From positions 1 to 44,272 of the forward strand of contig JAEXWS010000106.1 of assembly GCA_023406225.1 (NCBI GenBank): a stretch of 44,272 bases of DNA. The letters are read 5' to 3'. Origin of the DNA: Bacillota bacterium (lineage in GTDB: Bacteria > Bacillota > Clostridia > Oscillospirales > Oscillospiraceae). The notes below the pieces were generated by a model that had not been told where the DNA came from, searched no databases, and worked only from the letters and a program-made list of their open reading frames with translations. Positions 31,801 to 38,737 of this stretch are shown piece after piece. The translations under genes and the position numbers were made by a program. Within the stretch, counting starts at the first letter, position 1. Each line of letters opens with the position of its first letter.

Positions 31801-33723
31801 CGAGCCAAGCTCCGCTGTGACGGTCCCGCCAACCGACGCCGAGGTATTGGGGATGATCGCGGCTCCGCCGCCCCGGAACGCCCCGGTGCCGCTGAACCGC
31901 TCGCCGAGAACGGCCGTGACGTCTCCCTTGACGTCCGCATGGCTGCCGTCCGACCTGTACCCGGACGACGCGTGGGGCACCATGGTTCCGCCGCACACGA
32001 TATCGCCGCCGCAGACGACATCGTCGCCGATGGTCAGCGCGACGTCTCCGACGTCCGCCGATACCTCCCGGTTGCAGTTGCCGTTGATCTCGCCGCCGCC
32101 AGTGATTTTTGACACGCCCACCCCGTCGCCCAGGTGGATGCGCACGGTGCCGCCCACCTCGCAGGTGGCGGCATAGGGATATCCGCCGCCCACCAGCGCG
32201 TGGCCCAGCGTGACGCCGTCCGCCGCCGTGATCTCCACATCGCCGTTTACATTGGCCCGGCAGATATCCATGCCCTCCTCCGGCGCCGGGTTTGCATTCA
32301 CCGCGCCGTCCGCCACGCCGCCGCCGATCAGGCAGTGCCTGGTGGCGCTTTCTCCGGGCTTCGTATGGATATCCTCGTCCACTCGTATCTTCACCGCTCC
32401 AACGTCCGCGATGGCCGAAAGGGTGGAGCCGTCGATATTGGCTCTTCCGCCGCCGATGATATAGTCCCCGTCATACAGCAGCTGCTGCATTGGGGCGTCG
32501 ATGCGGATGCTTGCCGTCCCGTATACCTCCGCGCGGGACGTACCGCTTCCGCCGTTGGTGTGGTTATATGCGTATCCGCCGCCGAACACGTTTTTCAACG
32601 CATTCGCGCCAGGCAGGAAATGGATGGCCGCGCCGCCTTCCACCCGGGCGGTCCCGCCGTCATCCGCCGCCCCGCCGCCGTAAACCGTCACAACGGGCGC
32701 ATGAAGCTCGATATTCGTGCCGCCCGTTACATTGGCAGTCTCCCCGGCCTCTGTGGCGCGGCCGCCGCCATACACGGTGAAGGCGCTTTCTCCAAATGCA
32801 TTCGAGGGCTGAATGTGGGTCGATTGGATCCGGATGCTGGCCGAACCGTTTACGTTCGCGTTCAGTCCGCCGCCATGGATGATCGTGCGGTTGGTAATCC
32901 CGCCCGTGGCTCCTTCATATGTGATGCTGGTGCTTCCCGTATCAACGCCGTCGCCGCCGCCATAGATATCGCCGCCGACCTGGATGGGGCCTGTGATGAT
33001 AAGCGGGATGCCGTTGGCGAATATGTAAGAGGCGTCCCCACTGCTCACATCCAGAATAACAGGTGAATCATCTGACGCATCCGGTTTTGTTGTTGTGACG
33101 GTAAAAGAGGTGATGCCTTTATCCGTGGGGACGTTGATATAGGTAACGGATTGAAACAACTCGCACATTTTTACCGTCATGTCCGTGGGGTTCAGCACCA
33201 GCCGCACATCGCCGGCCGGCTGGTCCTTACTGTGATCCTTCAGTGCGGCCGTAATTGCCTGCTGGATCCCATAAACCGACACCGCGCTTCCCTCAACTAT
33301 AATCTCAGTTTCTGAGGAAAGCTCCGCCGTGTTTTCCAGTTCTTGTTCAGCAGATGGGATCGGAGCCTGCTCCTCTTCATGCCCTGCGTCCACCGCCCTG
33401 GGGCATCCCGCCTCGTGCTCCACAGCCTGACAGTCCTCAGCAAGGGTGCAGACTGTGACGGGCTGCTCCGGTTCCTGTTCCGGTTCCGGTTCCTGTCCCG
33501 GTTCCTGTCCCGGTTCCTGTTCCGGTTCCTGCTCCGGCTCCTGTTCCGGCTCTGTGATCACACAGACGCCGTCGTGATCCGCCTCCAAAAGACAGCCCTC
33601 GGTCAGCGTGCAGGCTTTCGGCGTATCCTGCTCGAACCCCTCCTCTGCTGCCAGCGCCCCGCCTGGCAGCAAAGCCACGATCATACTAAGTGCCAGCAGG
33701 CCCGCCAACCCTTTGTTCTTCAT
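28822..33723 (-). CDS. Giant SLH-domain surface protein with GGG beta-solenoid-like repeats
   Basis: A 1633-aa exported protein probably anchored to the cell wall. It has a signal peptide (MKNKGLAGLLALSMIVALLP, cleavage after GALA), a Glu/Pro/Gln repeat (about residues 58-87), and a region of roughly 900 residues containing about 15 copies of a motif such as VYGGG, LYGGG or IIGGG spaced by beta-rich stretches, suggesting a beta-solenoid or passenger-like fold. Then come an InlB/bacterial-repeat-type module (PAHGAISPGGT, EAGYKLASVSVDG), a helical stretch, a second such module (SADAERGAVSADRTAAPSG) and three SLH domains in the last 190 residues or so. The ATG at 33723-33721 has AAAGGG about 9 bases upstream. 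A cysteine motif, CTLTEGC, CTLAEDC and CAFSADC, recurs. It is monocistronic. Adhesin, S-layer component or matrix binder are possible; function unknown. Confidence 0.88.
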   Translation of the reverse strand: MKNKGLAGLLALSMIVALLPGGALAAEEGFEQDTPKACTLTEGCLLEADHDGVCVITEPEQEPEQEPEQEPGQEPGQEPEPEQEPEQPVTVCTLAEDCQAVEHEAGCPRAVDAGHEEEQAPIPSAEQELENTAELSSETEIIVEGSAVSVYGIQQAITAALKDHSKDQPAGDVRLVLNPTDMTVKMCELFQSVTYINVPTDKGITSFTVTTTKPDASDDSPVILDVSSGDASYIFANGIPLIITGPIQVGGDIYGGGDGVDTGSTSITYEGATGGITNRTIIHGGGLNANVNGSASIRIQSTHIQPSNAFGESAFTVYGGGRATEAGETANVTGGTNIELHAPVVTVYGGGAADDGGTARVEGGAAIHFLPGANALKNVFGGGYAYNHTNGGSGTSRAEVYGTASIRIDAPMQQLLYDGDYIIGGGRANIDGSTLSAIADVGAVKIRVDEDIHTKPGESATRHCLIGGGVADGAVNANPAPEEGMDICRANVNGDVEITAADGVTLGHALVGGGYPYAATCEVGGTVRIHLGDGVGVSKITGGGEINGNCNREVSADVGDVALTIGDDVVCGGDIVCGGTMVPHASSGYRSDGSHADVKGDVTAVLGERFSGTGAFRGGGAAIIPNTSASVGGTVTAELGSGFQNNGTVSGGGFAGAAGSGAATGGVSLTFQGDMPKKFTSLYGGGYASGQDSDASVHGDARFTFDGVDYTGGATLWAYLGGYASAGQNAKLNISGDITVHVTNGSNMPSCVIQPAGYNVTAGGNTSVVVDAGSYCDTVYGVGGSAGVKTASIQISNASVLNLYGGGSSDTSKADTVDLTIEHAEVKGTLYGGGYQGQVGSVHITLDNAAVKGRLYGGGSTAGAAAQAAEIRVLGDSSFQMWKSPGGIADGVTLLVGDGVTETDAKASIIYDANVDITVAEHAALTSTAAPSGNVFFYGVKNVELNGTLALNRDETIGNTLTGSGKLMLGGDNALTVWNDVSGTITVDFTSAPVEGKAYISARKTSTGGFRYGGEGSYALVRKPSEEYGDDDQWRLEAVTTYQVTVSQPAHGAISPGGTVAVVRGEAQTFTLTPEAGYKLASVSVDGAPVTAADGSCTFVPVKNCVLTAVFEPMTSVDINEGIGNLPDVPEVGAEEELEHAMEDILKAKQDYEALKDQISLDDQTTANLHEKLSQLPNVQVSVQAEADGSGGPAVSIPEGQKSALLENMTGGEAAALAAKAIQNYEIVMTVEETEPAGEAAESVQVALNGKTAAQHYDVAVHKVIGSASESQTEPLHELAKPVRLVFEIPADMLQVPNGTTRTFSILRTHGAVTEALEDEDTAPETYTVTSDRFSLYTLAYQDRRSGSGGGSRPSYPIQLSADAERGAVSADRTAAPSGALISVTAAPAEGFALEKLTVTDQKGAELPLTSKGNGVFTFQMPAGGVKIAAVFARSGPENGCAFSADCAARRYTDVQEDAWYHEAVDFAVGNGIMMGISDMAFAPGMTVTRGMFVTILYRMEGSPEAAGGPRFTDVADGRYCAEAVSWANACHIVQGYGDGRFGPDDAVSREQIAAILYHFAAYKKYDLTPSGSLTGFSDASGVSGYAADAMRWAVGFGLIGGMGDGTLAPQGIATRAQTAAVVMRFCENLTAA
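33463..33552 (-). repeat. Tandem 6-base repeat encoding Glu-Pro/Glu-Gln
   Basis: About fifteen imperfect hexamers of the type GGTTCC/TGTTCC (plus strand) encode EPEQ- and EPGQ-type units of the SLH protein. Simple in-frame repeats like this can change length by slippage, giving spacer-length variation between strains. Confidence 0.8.
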
Positions 33724-34030
33724 ATTCCCATTCCCTTTCATGCCGTCCGCGGTCCACAGATTGCGCGGTTATATATTGCAGTCCAAAATGTTTTCTTTAA
33801 ATGCAAATTGTAACCAAAGCAGATTCTAACATGTTTTCCCGGGAAGGACAATACCGGCAGCGAATCCTGGCGCTCAAAATACAGGGCTTTTCTTGTACAA
33901 GTTTGACAAGTCCGCCTTATATTGCTCTGATTTTTTTGAAGCCGCCGTTTTTATCTCCATCAGGCCGCTTTCCCGCAGTCCTTCGTCCCCTCCCGGCGCG
34001 GTCGCCGCAATGGCCGGGCTTTTTCGTTTC

Positions 34031-34059
34031 TTGTCAAATCTTCTTGGGTGCACTATAAT
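34031..34059 (+). promoter_or_regulatory. Sigma-70-type promoter of the sigma-54 activator
   Basis: TTGTCA (34031-34036) and TATAAT (34054-34059) are 17 bases apart, 64 bases upstream of the activator ATG at 34124. The position shows that the open frame between 33893 and 34123 is not translated. The rest of the 33724-34123 gap has no recognisable gene. Confidence 0.75.
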
Positions 34060-34123
34060 AAACAGAAATCAAATCCGTAAAACGGAAAGAGGGCATGTTA
34101 CGGGACAGGAGGCCTCACAGGGG

Positions 34124-35512
34124 ATGGAACACAGGACGCGCGCGCATTTGACGGACCGGGAATACAATTTGATATTGGAAAACAGCTGTGCGGATCTCTT
34201 TGCGACAGATGGACAGGGCCGGATCATCTACGCCAACAACGACTCGGTCCAGGTCCTCTGCTGTTCGCTGGAAAAGCTCCTCACCATGGATATTTATCAG
34301 CTGCGGGCGGAGGGGTACACCAGCTACTCCATGACCGACGAGGTCCTGCGGACCCGCAAGCAGGCCATGGGCACCTATTTTAACAAGGAGGGCCAGGAGG
34401 TCGCCTGCGTCAGCACGCCCATTTTCGATGAGAACGGCGAGCTGTGCATGGTGGTCACCTACAGCCGCCGCCTGGACATTCTGGAGACGTTTCAAAAGGA
34501 GCTCCAGCAGGAAAAGGAAAAGCTGAAAGGCTACCGGGCGGCCATGGAGATGCTGGATTACACCTATTCGGAAAACCACGTGGTGGCCAACGACCCCGCC
34601 ACCCGCAAGGTCTTTTCCACGCTGGAATCCCTGGCCCGGATGGACAGCACCATTATGCTCTACGGCGAATCCGGCGTCGGCAAAGAGGTGGCCGCCAACT
34701 TTGTCCGCCGCCACAGCTTCCGGAAGGACGCCATTTTTATGCCGGTGAACTGCGCCGCTATCCCCAACGAGCTGATCGAGGCGGAACTGTTCGGCTATGA
34801 GAAGGGGGCGTTCACCGGCGCGCTGAAGGAGGGCCGGGCGGGGCTGTTCGAAGTGGCCAACGGCGGCACGATCTTCATGGACGAGGTGGGCGAACTGCCC
34901 CTGGCGGCCCAGGCCAAGCTTCTGCGGGTGCTGGAAAACGGCGAGTTCCGCCGGGTGGGCGGGAACAGGACTCAGAAAACGGATGTGCGCATCATTGCCG
35001 CCACGAACCGGGACCTGTGGAAAATGGTGGAGGAAAAGACGTTTCGGAACGACCTTTTTTACCGGCTGAACGTGGTGCCGGTGACCATCCCGCCTCTGCG
35101 GGAGCGGCCTCAGGACCTCAGCGACCTGGCAAACGTCTTTCTGGCCCGGTTCAACCGGAAGCACGGCAAGGCCCGGGTCCTCTCAGACCTGGAGCTGGAG
35201 CGTCTGCGCGGCTATCACTGGCCCGGCAACATCCGGGAGCTGCGCAATGCCATCGAGCGCTTTGTGCTCATCGGGGAATTGCCGGTCCCCCATAAGGAGG
35301 ACGGCGCCGGCGCCTCTCTCCGGCGCTCCGGCGGAATGGAGCTTCCAAAGACGGTCCGGCCGCTGAAAGCCGTGATGGAAGAGCTGGAGGACGCCTATAT
35401 CCGCCAGGTTCTGGAGCAAAACGGCGGCGATGTGGATCAGACGGCGGCCAAACTGCAGGTCAGCCGCTCCGGACTTTACAAAAAATTAAAGCGCGTCAAG
35501 GGCGAAGCATGA
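34124..35512 (+). CDS. Sigma-54-dependent enhancer-binding activator (PAS + AAA+ + Fis HTH)
   Basis: A 462-aa NtrC/RocR-type activator that remodels sigma-54 RNA polymerase with ATP. It has a PAS sensor domain (about residues 10-115; ILENSCADLFATDGQGRIIYANN), a short coiled coil, an AAA+ domain with Walker A GESGVGKE, the sigma-54 contact loop GAFTGA at residues 228-233, Walker B GTIFMDEVGEL, R-finger region FRNDLFYRLNVVPV, and a C-terminal Fis-type HTH (GGDVDQTAAKLQVSRSGLYKKLK). The ATG at 34124 has AGGAGG 11 bases upstream and sits after a clear promoter. It is followed by an inverted repeat and a -24/-12 promoter that precede the TRAP/acyl-CoA operon, so that operon is its target. The PAS ligand is probably a pathway acid or redox cue (inference). 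Confidence 0.93.
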   Translation: MEHRTRAHLTDREYNLILENSCADLFATDGQGRIIYANNDSVQVLCCSLEKLLTMDIYQLRAEGYTSYSMTDEVLRTRKQAMGTYFNKEGQEVACVSTPIFDENGELCMVVTYSRRLDILETFQKELQQEKEKLKGYRAAMEMLDYTYSENHVVANDPATRKVFSTLESLARMDSTIMLYGESGVGKEVAANFVRRHSFRKDAIFMPVNCAAIPNELIEAELFGYEKGAFTGALKEGRAGLFEVANGGTIFMDEVGELPLAAQAKLLRVLENGEFRRVGGNRTQKTDVRIIAATNRDLWKMVEEKTFRNDLFYRLNVVPVTIPPLRERPQDLSDLANVFLARFNRKHGKARVLSDLELERLRGYHWPGNIRELRNAIERFVLIGELPVPHKEDGAGASLRRSGGMELPKTVRPLKAVMEELEDAYIRQVLEQNGGDVDQTAAKLQVSRSGLYKKLKRVKGEA

Positions 35513-35518
35513 CGGGAG

Positions 35519-35561
35519 CGTTTGTCCACGAATTTGGAATGTCTAAATTCGTGGACAAACG
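35519..35561. promoter_or_regulatory. 17-bp inverted repeat: candidate enhancer (UAS) for the activator, or terminator
   Basis: CGTTTGTCCACGAATTT (35519-35535) is repeated as its exact complement at 35545-35561 with a 9-base spacer. It lies about 115-135 bases upstream of the expected sigma-54 transcription start, the usual distance for an enhancer-binding site. It also begins 6 bases after the activator stop codon and is followed by CCATTTTTTT, so it may act as that gene's terminator; the two roles are compatible. Confidence 0.7.
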
Positions 35562-35648
35562 GTTCCATTTTTTTAGACTTTATTGCCGCCGATATAGGCA
35601 TATGCGCCAGAAAATACGGCTTGTTTTATGAAAGATGACTCGATTTTT

Positions 35649-35665
35649 TTGGCATGCGCCTTGCT
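35649..35665 (+). promoter_or_regulatory. Sigma-54 (-24/-12) promoter of the TRAP/acyl-CoA operon
   Basis: TTGGCATGCGCCTTGCT matches the sigma-54 consensus (TGGCAC-N5-TTGC) at all but one position. GG at 35651-35652 and GC at 35663-35664 have exactly ten bases between them. Transcription would start near 35676, about 40 bases upstream of dctP. A sigma-54 activator gene lies immediately upstream. Confidence 0.85.
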
Positions 35666-35717
35666 TTAATATGGGTCAAACGCAAAATGCGTCATTCTTA
35701 CGACATGGAGGAAGAAC

Positions 35718-36815
35718 ATGAAAACGAAACAGTTGATTGCAGCGAGTTTGACCCTGCTCATGAGCCTGTCCCTGCTGGCGGGCTGCGGCGGAAAGAAGGC
35801 GGACAGCCAGCCGGCGGACGGCGGAGACGCCGCCGAGAGCACCTATAAGATCCAGTTGGCGGGCTCCGTTTCTGAGGATCATCCCATCACGCAGGGCCTC
35901 TACAAGCTGGAGGAGCTTCTGGAGGAATACTCCGGCGGCCGCATCCAGGTAGACGTGTATCCCAACGGCCAGCTCGGCTCCAACCGGGAATACTACGAGC
36001 AGTGCCAGCAGGGGAACATCCAGATGGCGGAGGGCGGCGCGGTCGTCCTGGCCAACTTTACCGACAAGTTCAAATTTATGCAGCTCCCCTACCTGTTCAA
36101 CAGCCGGGAGGCGATCCAGAACTTCCTGAACAGCGAGGACGGCCAGGCGCTCACCAAGTCCATCGCAGAGGAAACCGGCATCTATCCTCTGGTGTTCTTT
36201 GAGAATGGCTGGCAGGCTTTGAGCAACTCCGTCCGGGAAGTCCGCGCCCCCGCCGATCTGAAGGCCCTGAAGATCCGCACCCAGGAGAACGATATCCTGC
36301 TGAAGATCTATACGGATATGGGCGCCAATCCCATGCCCATGGCCTTCTCCGAGCTGTTTACCGCAATGCAGCAAAAGACCGTGGACGGCCAGGTGAACCC
36401 CTCGTTGATCGCCTCCACCGGCAACTATGACGAGGTCCAGAAATATATCACCGACATCAATGCGGTCTATGACGCCACCGCCATCTCCATCAACTACGAT
36501 TTCTATCTCTCCCTTCCGGCGGATCTCCAGGCCGCTGTGGACCAGGCGGCCCGGGAGGCCTGCCAGTATCAGCTGGAGCTGTCCGCCAACGGCGAGGAGG
36601 AGGCCTTTGAGGACCTGGCCGCCGGCGGGATGACGGTCACCCGCCTCACCGACGAGGAACGCGCTGCGTTCCAGGACGCCACCGCAGGCGTTTACGACTG
36701 GTTCGTTTCCCAGGGCACCGAGCCCAATCTGGACAGCTATCTGAAACAGATCCAGGCCTGCAACGACAAGTTCGCCAACGGCCAGCTGGAGGAGGTCACC
36801 GGCGTCGAGAAGTGA
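35718..36815 (+). CDS. dctP: TRAP transporter substrate-binding lipoprotein (DctP family), second system
   Basis: A 365-aa binding protein with a lipoprotein signal peptide (lipobox LLAGC, Cys23), a charged linker and a DctP fold: LAGSVSEDHPITQGLYKLEE, YSGGRIQVDVYPNGQLGS and the carboxylate-binding segment LKALKIRTQ, followed by FTAMQQKTVDGQ. The ATG at 35718 has GGAGG 6 bases upstream. It is the first gene of the sigma-54-controlled operon. A stem-loop follows before dctQ, which should favour its overproduction relative to the membrane subunits. The downstream enzymes suggest the ligand is a short hydroxy or keto acid rather than a C4-dicarboxylate; this is inference. It is only distantly similar to the DctP at 20126-21202. 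Confidence 0.92.
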   Translation: MKTKQLIAASLTLLMSLSLLAGCGGKKADSQPADGGDAAESTYKIQLAGSVSEDHPITQGLYKLEELLEEYSGGRIQVDVYPNGQLGSNREYYEQCQQGNIQMAEGGAVVLANFTDKFKFMQLPYLFNSREAIQNFLNSEDGQALTKSIAEETGIYPLVFFENGWQALSNSVREVRAPADLKALKIRTQENDILLKIYTDMGANPMPMAFSELFTAMQQKTVDGQVNPSLIASTGNYDEVQKYITDINAVYDATAISINYDFYLSLPADLQAAVDQAAREACQYQLELSANGEEEAFEDLAAGGMTVTRLTDEERAAFQDATAGVYDWFVSQGTEPNLDSYLKQIQACNDKFANGQLEEVTGVEK

Positions 36816-36826
36816 TGCGTCGCCGT

Positions 36827-36862
36827 TTCCAGTCTCCCGGGGCCATTCCCGGGAGACTGGAA
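36827..36862 (+). other. Intercistronic stem-loop between dctP and dctQ
   Basis: A perfect 15-bp stem (36827-36841 with 36848-36862) has a 6-base loop and no T tract, so it is not a terminator. Such structures downstream of binding-protein genes commonly protect the upstream mRNA from 3' exonucleases. Confidence 0.75.
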
Positions 36863-36881
36863 CAGAGAGGAGAGAATAACT

Positions 36882-37427
36882 ATGGCAAAGGCAAATCACG
36901 TCATTGACCGCGTGCTGGATTTTTTCGAAACCTATGTCTGCGCGGTGCTGTTTTTCATCACCTGCGCCATCATTTTCATCCAGGTGGTGTTCCGGGCGCT
37001 GGGGCTTCCGGTGGCCTGGACGGAGGAGAGCGCCCGGTATCTGTGCGTTTGGGTGATCTACCTGGCGGCCAGTAAAGGCGTAAGGAACGGAAGCCACATG
37101 TCCGTGGACCTGCTGCCCCTCGTGCTGAAGGGCCGGGCCCGCGTGGTGCTTTACATCGTTGCAAACCTGATCTCGCTGACCTTTTTCGGTCTTTTGTGCT
37201 GGTTCGGCACGCAGGTCTTGGCAGGCATGGGCGTTCGCCCCCAATACTCCGCGGCGAACAACATCAATATGCAATTTGCATACGCGGCTCCCTATGTCGG
37301 CGCCGCAATGATGATCATACGGGCGCTCCAACGGCTGGTGGTCCTGGTAAAGCAGCTTTTTGGCATCCTGCCCATGGAAGAGACGGAAAGTGAGAAGATG
37401 ATGCGGAAGGGGGAGGAGAGCCAATGA
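36882..37427 (+). CDS. dctQ: TRAP transporter small membrane subunit (DctQ), second system
   Basis: A 181-aa protein with four predicted membrane helices. It shows the DctQ core FRALGLPVAWTEESARYLCV, then WVIYLAASKGVRNGSHMSVD. The ATG at 36882 has GAGAGGAGAG about 8 bases upstream. Its stop codon overlaps the dctM start (ATGA), so the two membrane subunits are translationally coupled. It forms the membrane complex with DctM for the binding protein encoded upstream. Confidence 0.93.
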   Translation: MAKANHVIDRVLDFFETYVCAVLFFITCAIIFIQVVFRALGLPVAWTEESARYLCVWVIYLAASKGVRNGSHMSVDLLPLVLKGRARVVLYIVANLISLTFFGLLCWFGTQVLAGMGVRPQYSAANNINMQFAYAAPYVGAAMMIIRALQRLVVLVKQLFGILPMEETESEKMMRKGEESQ

Positions 37428-38716
37428 ACGCGGGCATTATTTTGATCGGCACCTTTTTTATCCTGCTGGTCTTGAACGTTCCCATCGCATGGTCCATCGG
37501 CATGGCGGTGGCGCTCTATATCGTGACCTCCGGAAGCTTCTCCCTGAGCTATATCGCAACCACCATGTTCACCGCCTGCGACTCCTTCCCCCTGATGGCC
37601 ATTCCCCTCTTTATCCTGGCGGGCGCATTGATGGAGGGCGGCGGACTGAGCTACCGCCTCATTGACTTCGCGGACTCCATGGTGGGCCACAAGCGGGGCG
37701 GTCTGGCCATCGTTACGATCCTGGCCTGCATGTTCTTCGGAGCCATCTCCGGCTCCGCCGCGGCCACGGTGGCCACCATCGGCGTTATTATGGTGCCCTC
37801 CATGATCAACCAGGGCTATTCCAAGGGCTTTTCCTATGCCCTGATCGCCGCGGCGGGCGTTTTGGGCGTGCTGATCCCGCCCTCCATTCCTTTCGTGACA
37901 TACGGCGTGGCCACCAACGCCTCCATTGCCACCATGTTCATGGGCGGCTTCGGCCCCGGCATCCTGTGCGGCGGCCTGCTCATTCTGGTCTCCCAGTTCA
38001 TCTGCCGGAAAAACGGCTGGGAGGGCAACGGCAGGCAGTTTGCCTGGGGACGGGTCGGCAAGTCCTTCAAGGCGGCCATCGGCGCGCTGCTGGTGCCGGT
38101 CATTATCCTGGGCGGCATCTACGGCAGCATCTTCACCCCCACGGAGGCCGCGGCGGTGGCCGTGGTCTACGCCCTGATCGTAGGCTTTTTCGTCTACCGG
38201 GAGCTGACCTTCAAAAAGCTTCTGGCGGCGCTGTCCTCCTCCGCGGTCACCACGGCCACCATCATGGTCATCGTAGGCACCGCAACGTCCCTGGCCCGGA
38301 TGCTGACGCTGGAGCAGATCCCCATGCAGCTTGCAAACTTCATCGCAAACCTGACGGACAGCCGCATCCTCGTGCTGGTCGTCATGAACATCTTCCTGCT
38401 GATCGTGGGCTGCGTCATGGACGGAACGCCCGCCATTTTGATCCTCGCCCCGATCCTTCAGCCCATCGCCGCGTCTTACGGCGTGGACATCATCCACTTT
38501 GGACTGATGATGTGCCTGAACATCTCCATCGGCTTCTGTACGCCTCCGGTGGGGCTGAACCTGTTTGTGGCGTCGTCCCTGGGCAACATCCAATTCACCA
38601 CCCTGTGCAGGCGGCTGGTGCCGTTCCTGCTGGCGCTGGTGGCGGGGCTGCTGCTGGTGACCTATATTCCCGCAATTTCCCTGGGCATCCCATGGCTCTT
38701 CGGCTACGGGTCCTGA
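37424..38716 (+). CDS. dctM: TRAP transporter large membrane subunit (DctM), second system
   Basis: A 430-aa protein with about twelve membrane segments, the ion-driven translocation subunit. Family segments are IPLFILAGALMEGGGLSYRL, FFGAISGSAAATVATIG, LGVLIPPSIPFVTYGVATNAS, GGIYGSIFTPTEAAAVAVV and, near the C-terminus, IGFCTPPVGLNLFVASSL. It overlaps dctQ by four bases and is followed after 21 bases by a CoA-transferase gene with its own AAAGGAG site. Coupling of transport to acyl-CoA enzymes within one operon indicates the imported acid is activated with CoA at once. Confidence 0.94.
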   Translation: MNAGIILIGTFFILLVLNVPIAWSIGMAVALYIVTSGSFSLSYIATTMFTACDSFPLMAIPLFILAGALMEGGGLSYRLIDFADSMVGHKRGGLAIVTILACMFFGAISGSAAATVATIGVIMVPSMINQGYSKGFSYALIAAAGVLGVLIPPSIPFVTYGVATNASIATMFMGGFGPGILCGGLLILVSQFICRKNGWEGNGRQFAWGRVGKSFKAAIGALLVPVIILGGIYGSIFTPTEAAAVAVVYALIVGFFVYRELTFKKLLAALSSSAVTTATIMVIVGTATSLARMLTLEQIPMQLANFIANLTDSRILVLVVMNIFLLIVGCVMDGTPAILILAPILQPIAASYGVDIIHFGLMMCLNISIGFCTPPVGLNLFVASSLGNIQFTTLCRRLVPFLLALVAGLLLVTYIPAISLGIPWLFGYGS

Positions 38717-38737
38717 CGGAAGGCAAAGGAGAGCAAC

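Noticed and set aside
33463..33552. Short direct repeats resembling a CRISPR or VNTR locus
   Set aside because: The 6-base units are contiguous and in frame within the SLH protein gene, with no spacers or cas genes.
33893..34123. N-terminal extension of the sigma-54 activator
   Set aside because: A strong promoter (TTGTCA-17-TATAAT, 34031-34059) lies inside it, the sequence has no PAS-like character, and AGGAGG precedes the ATG at 34124.
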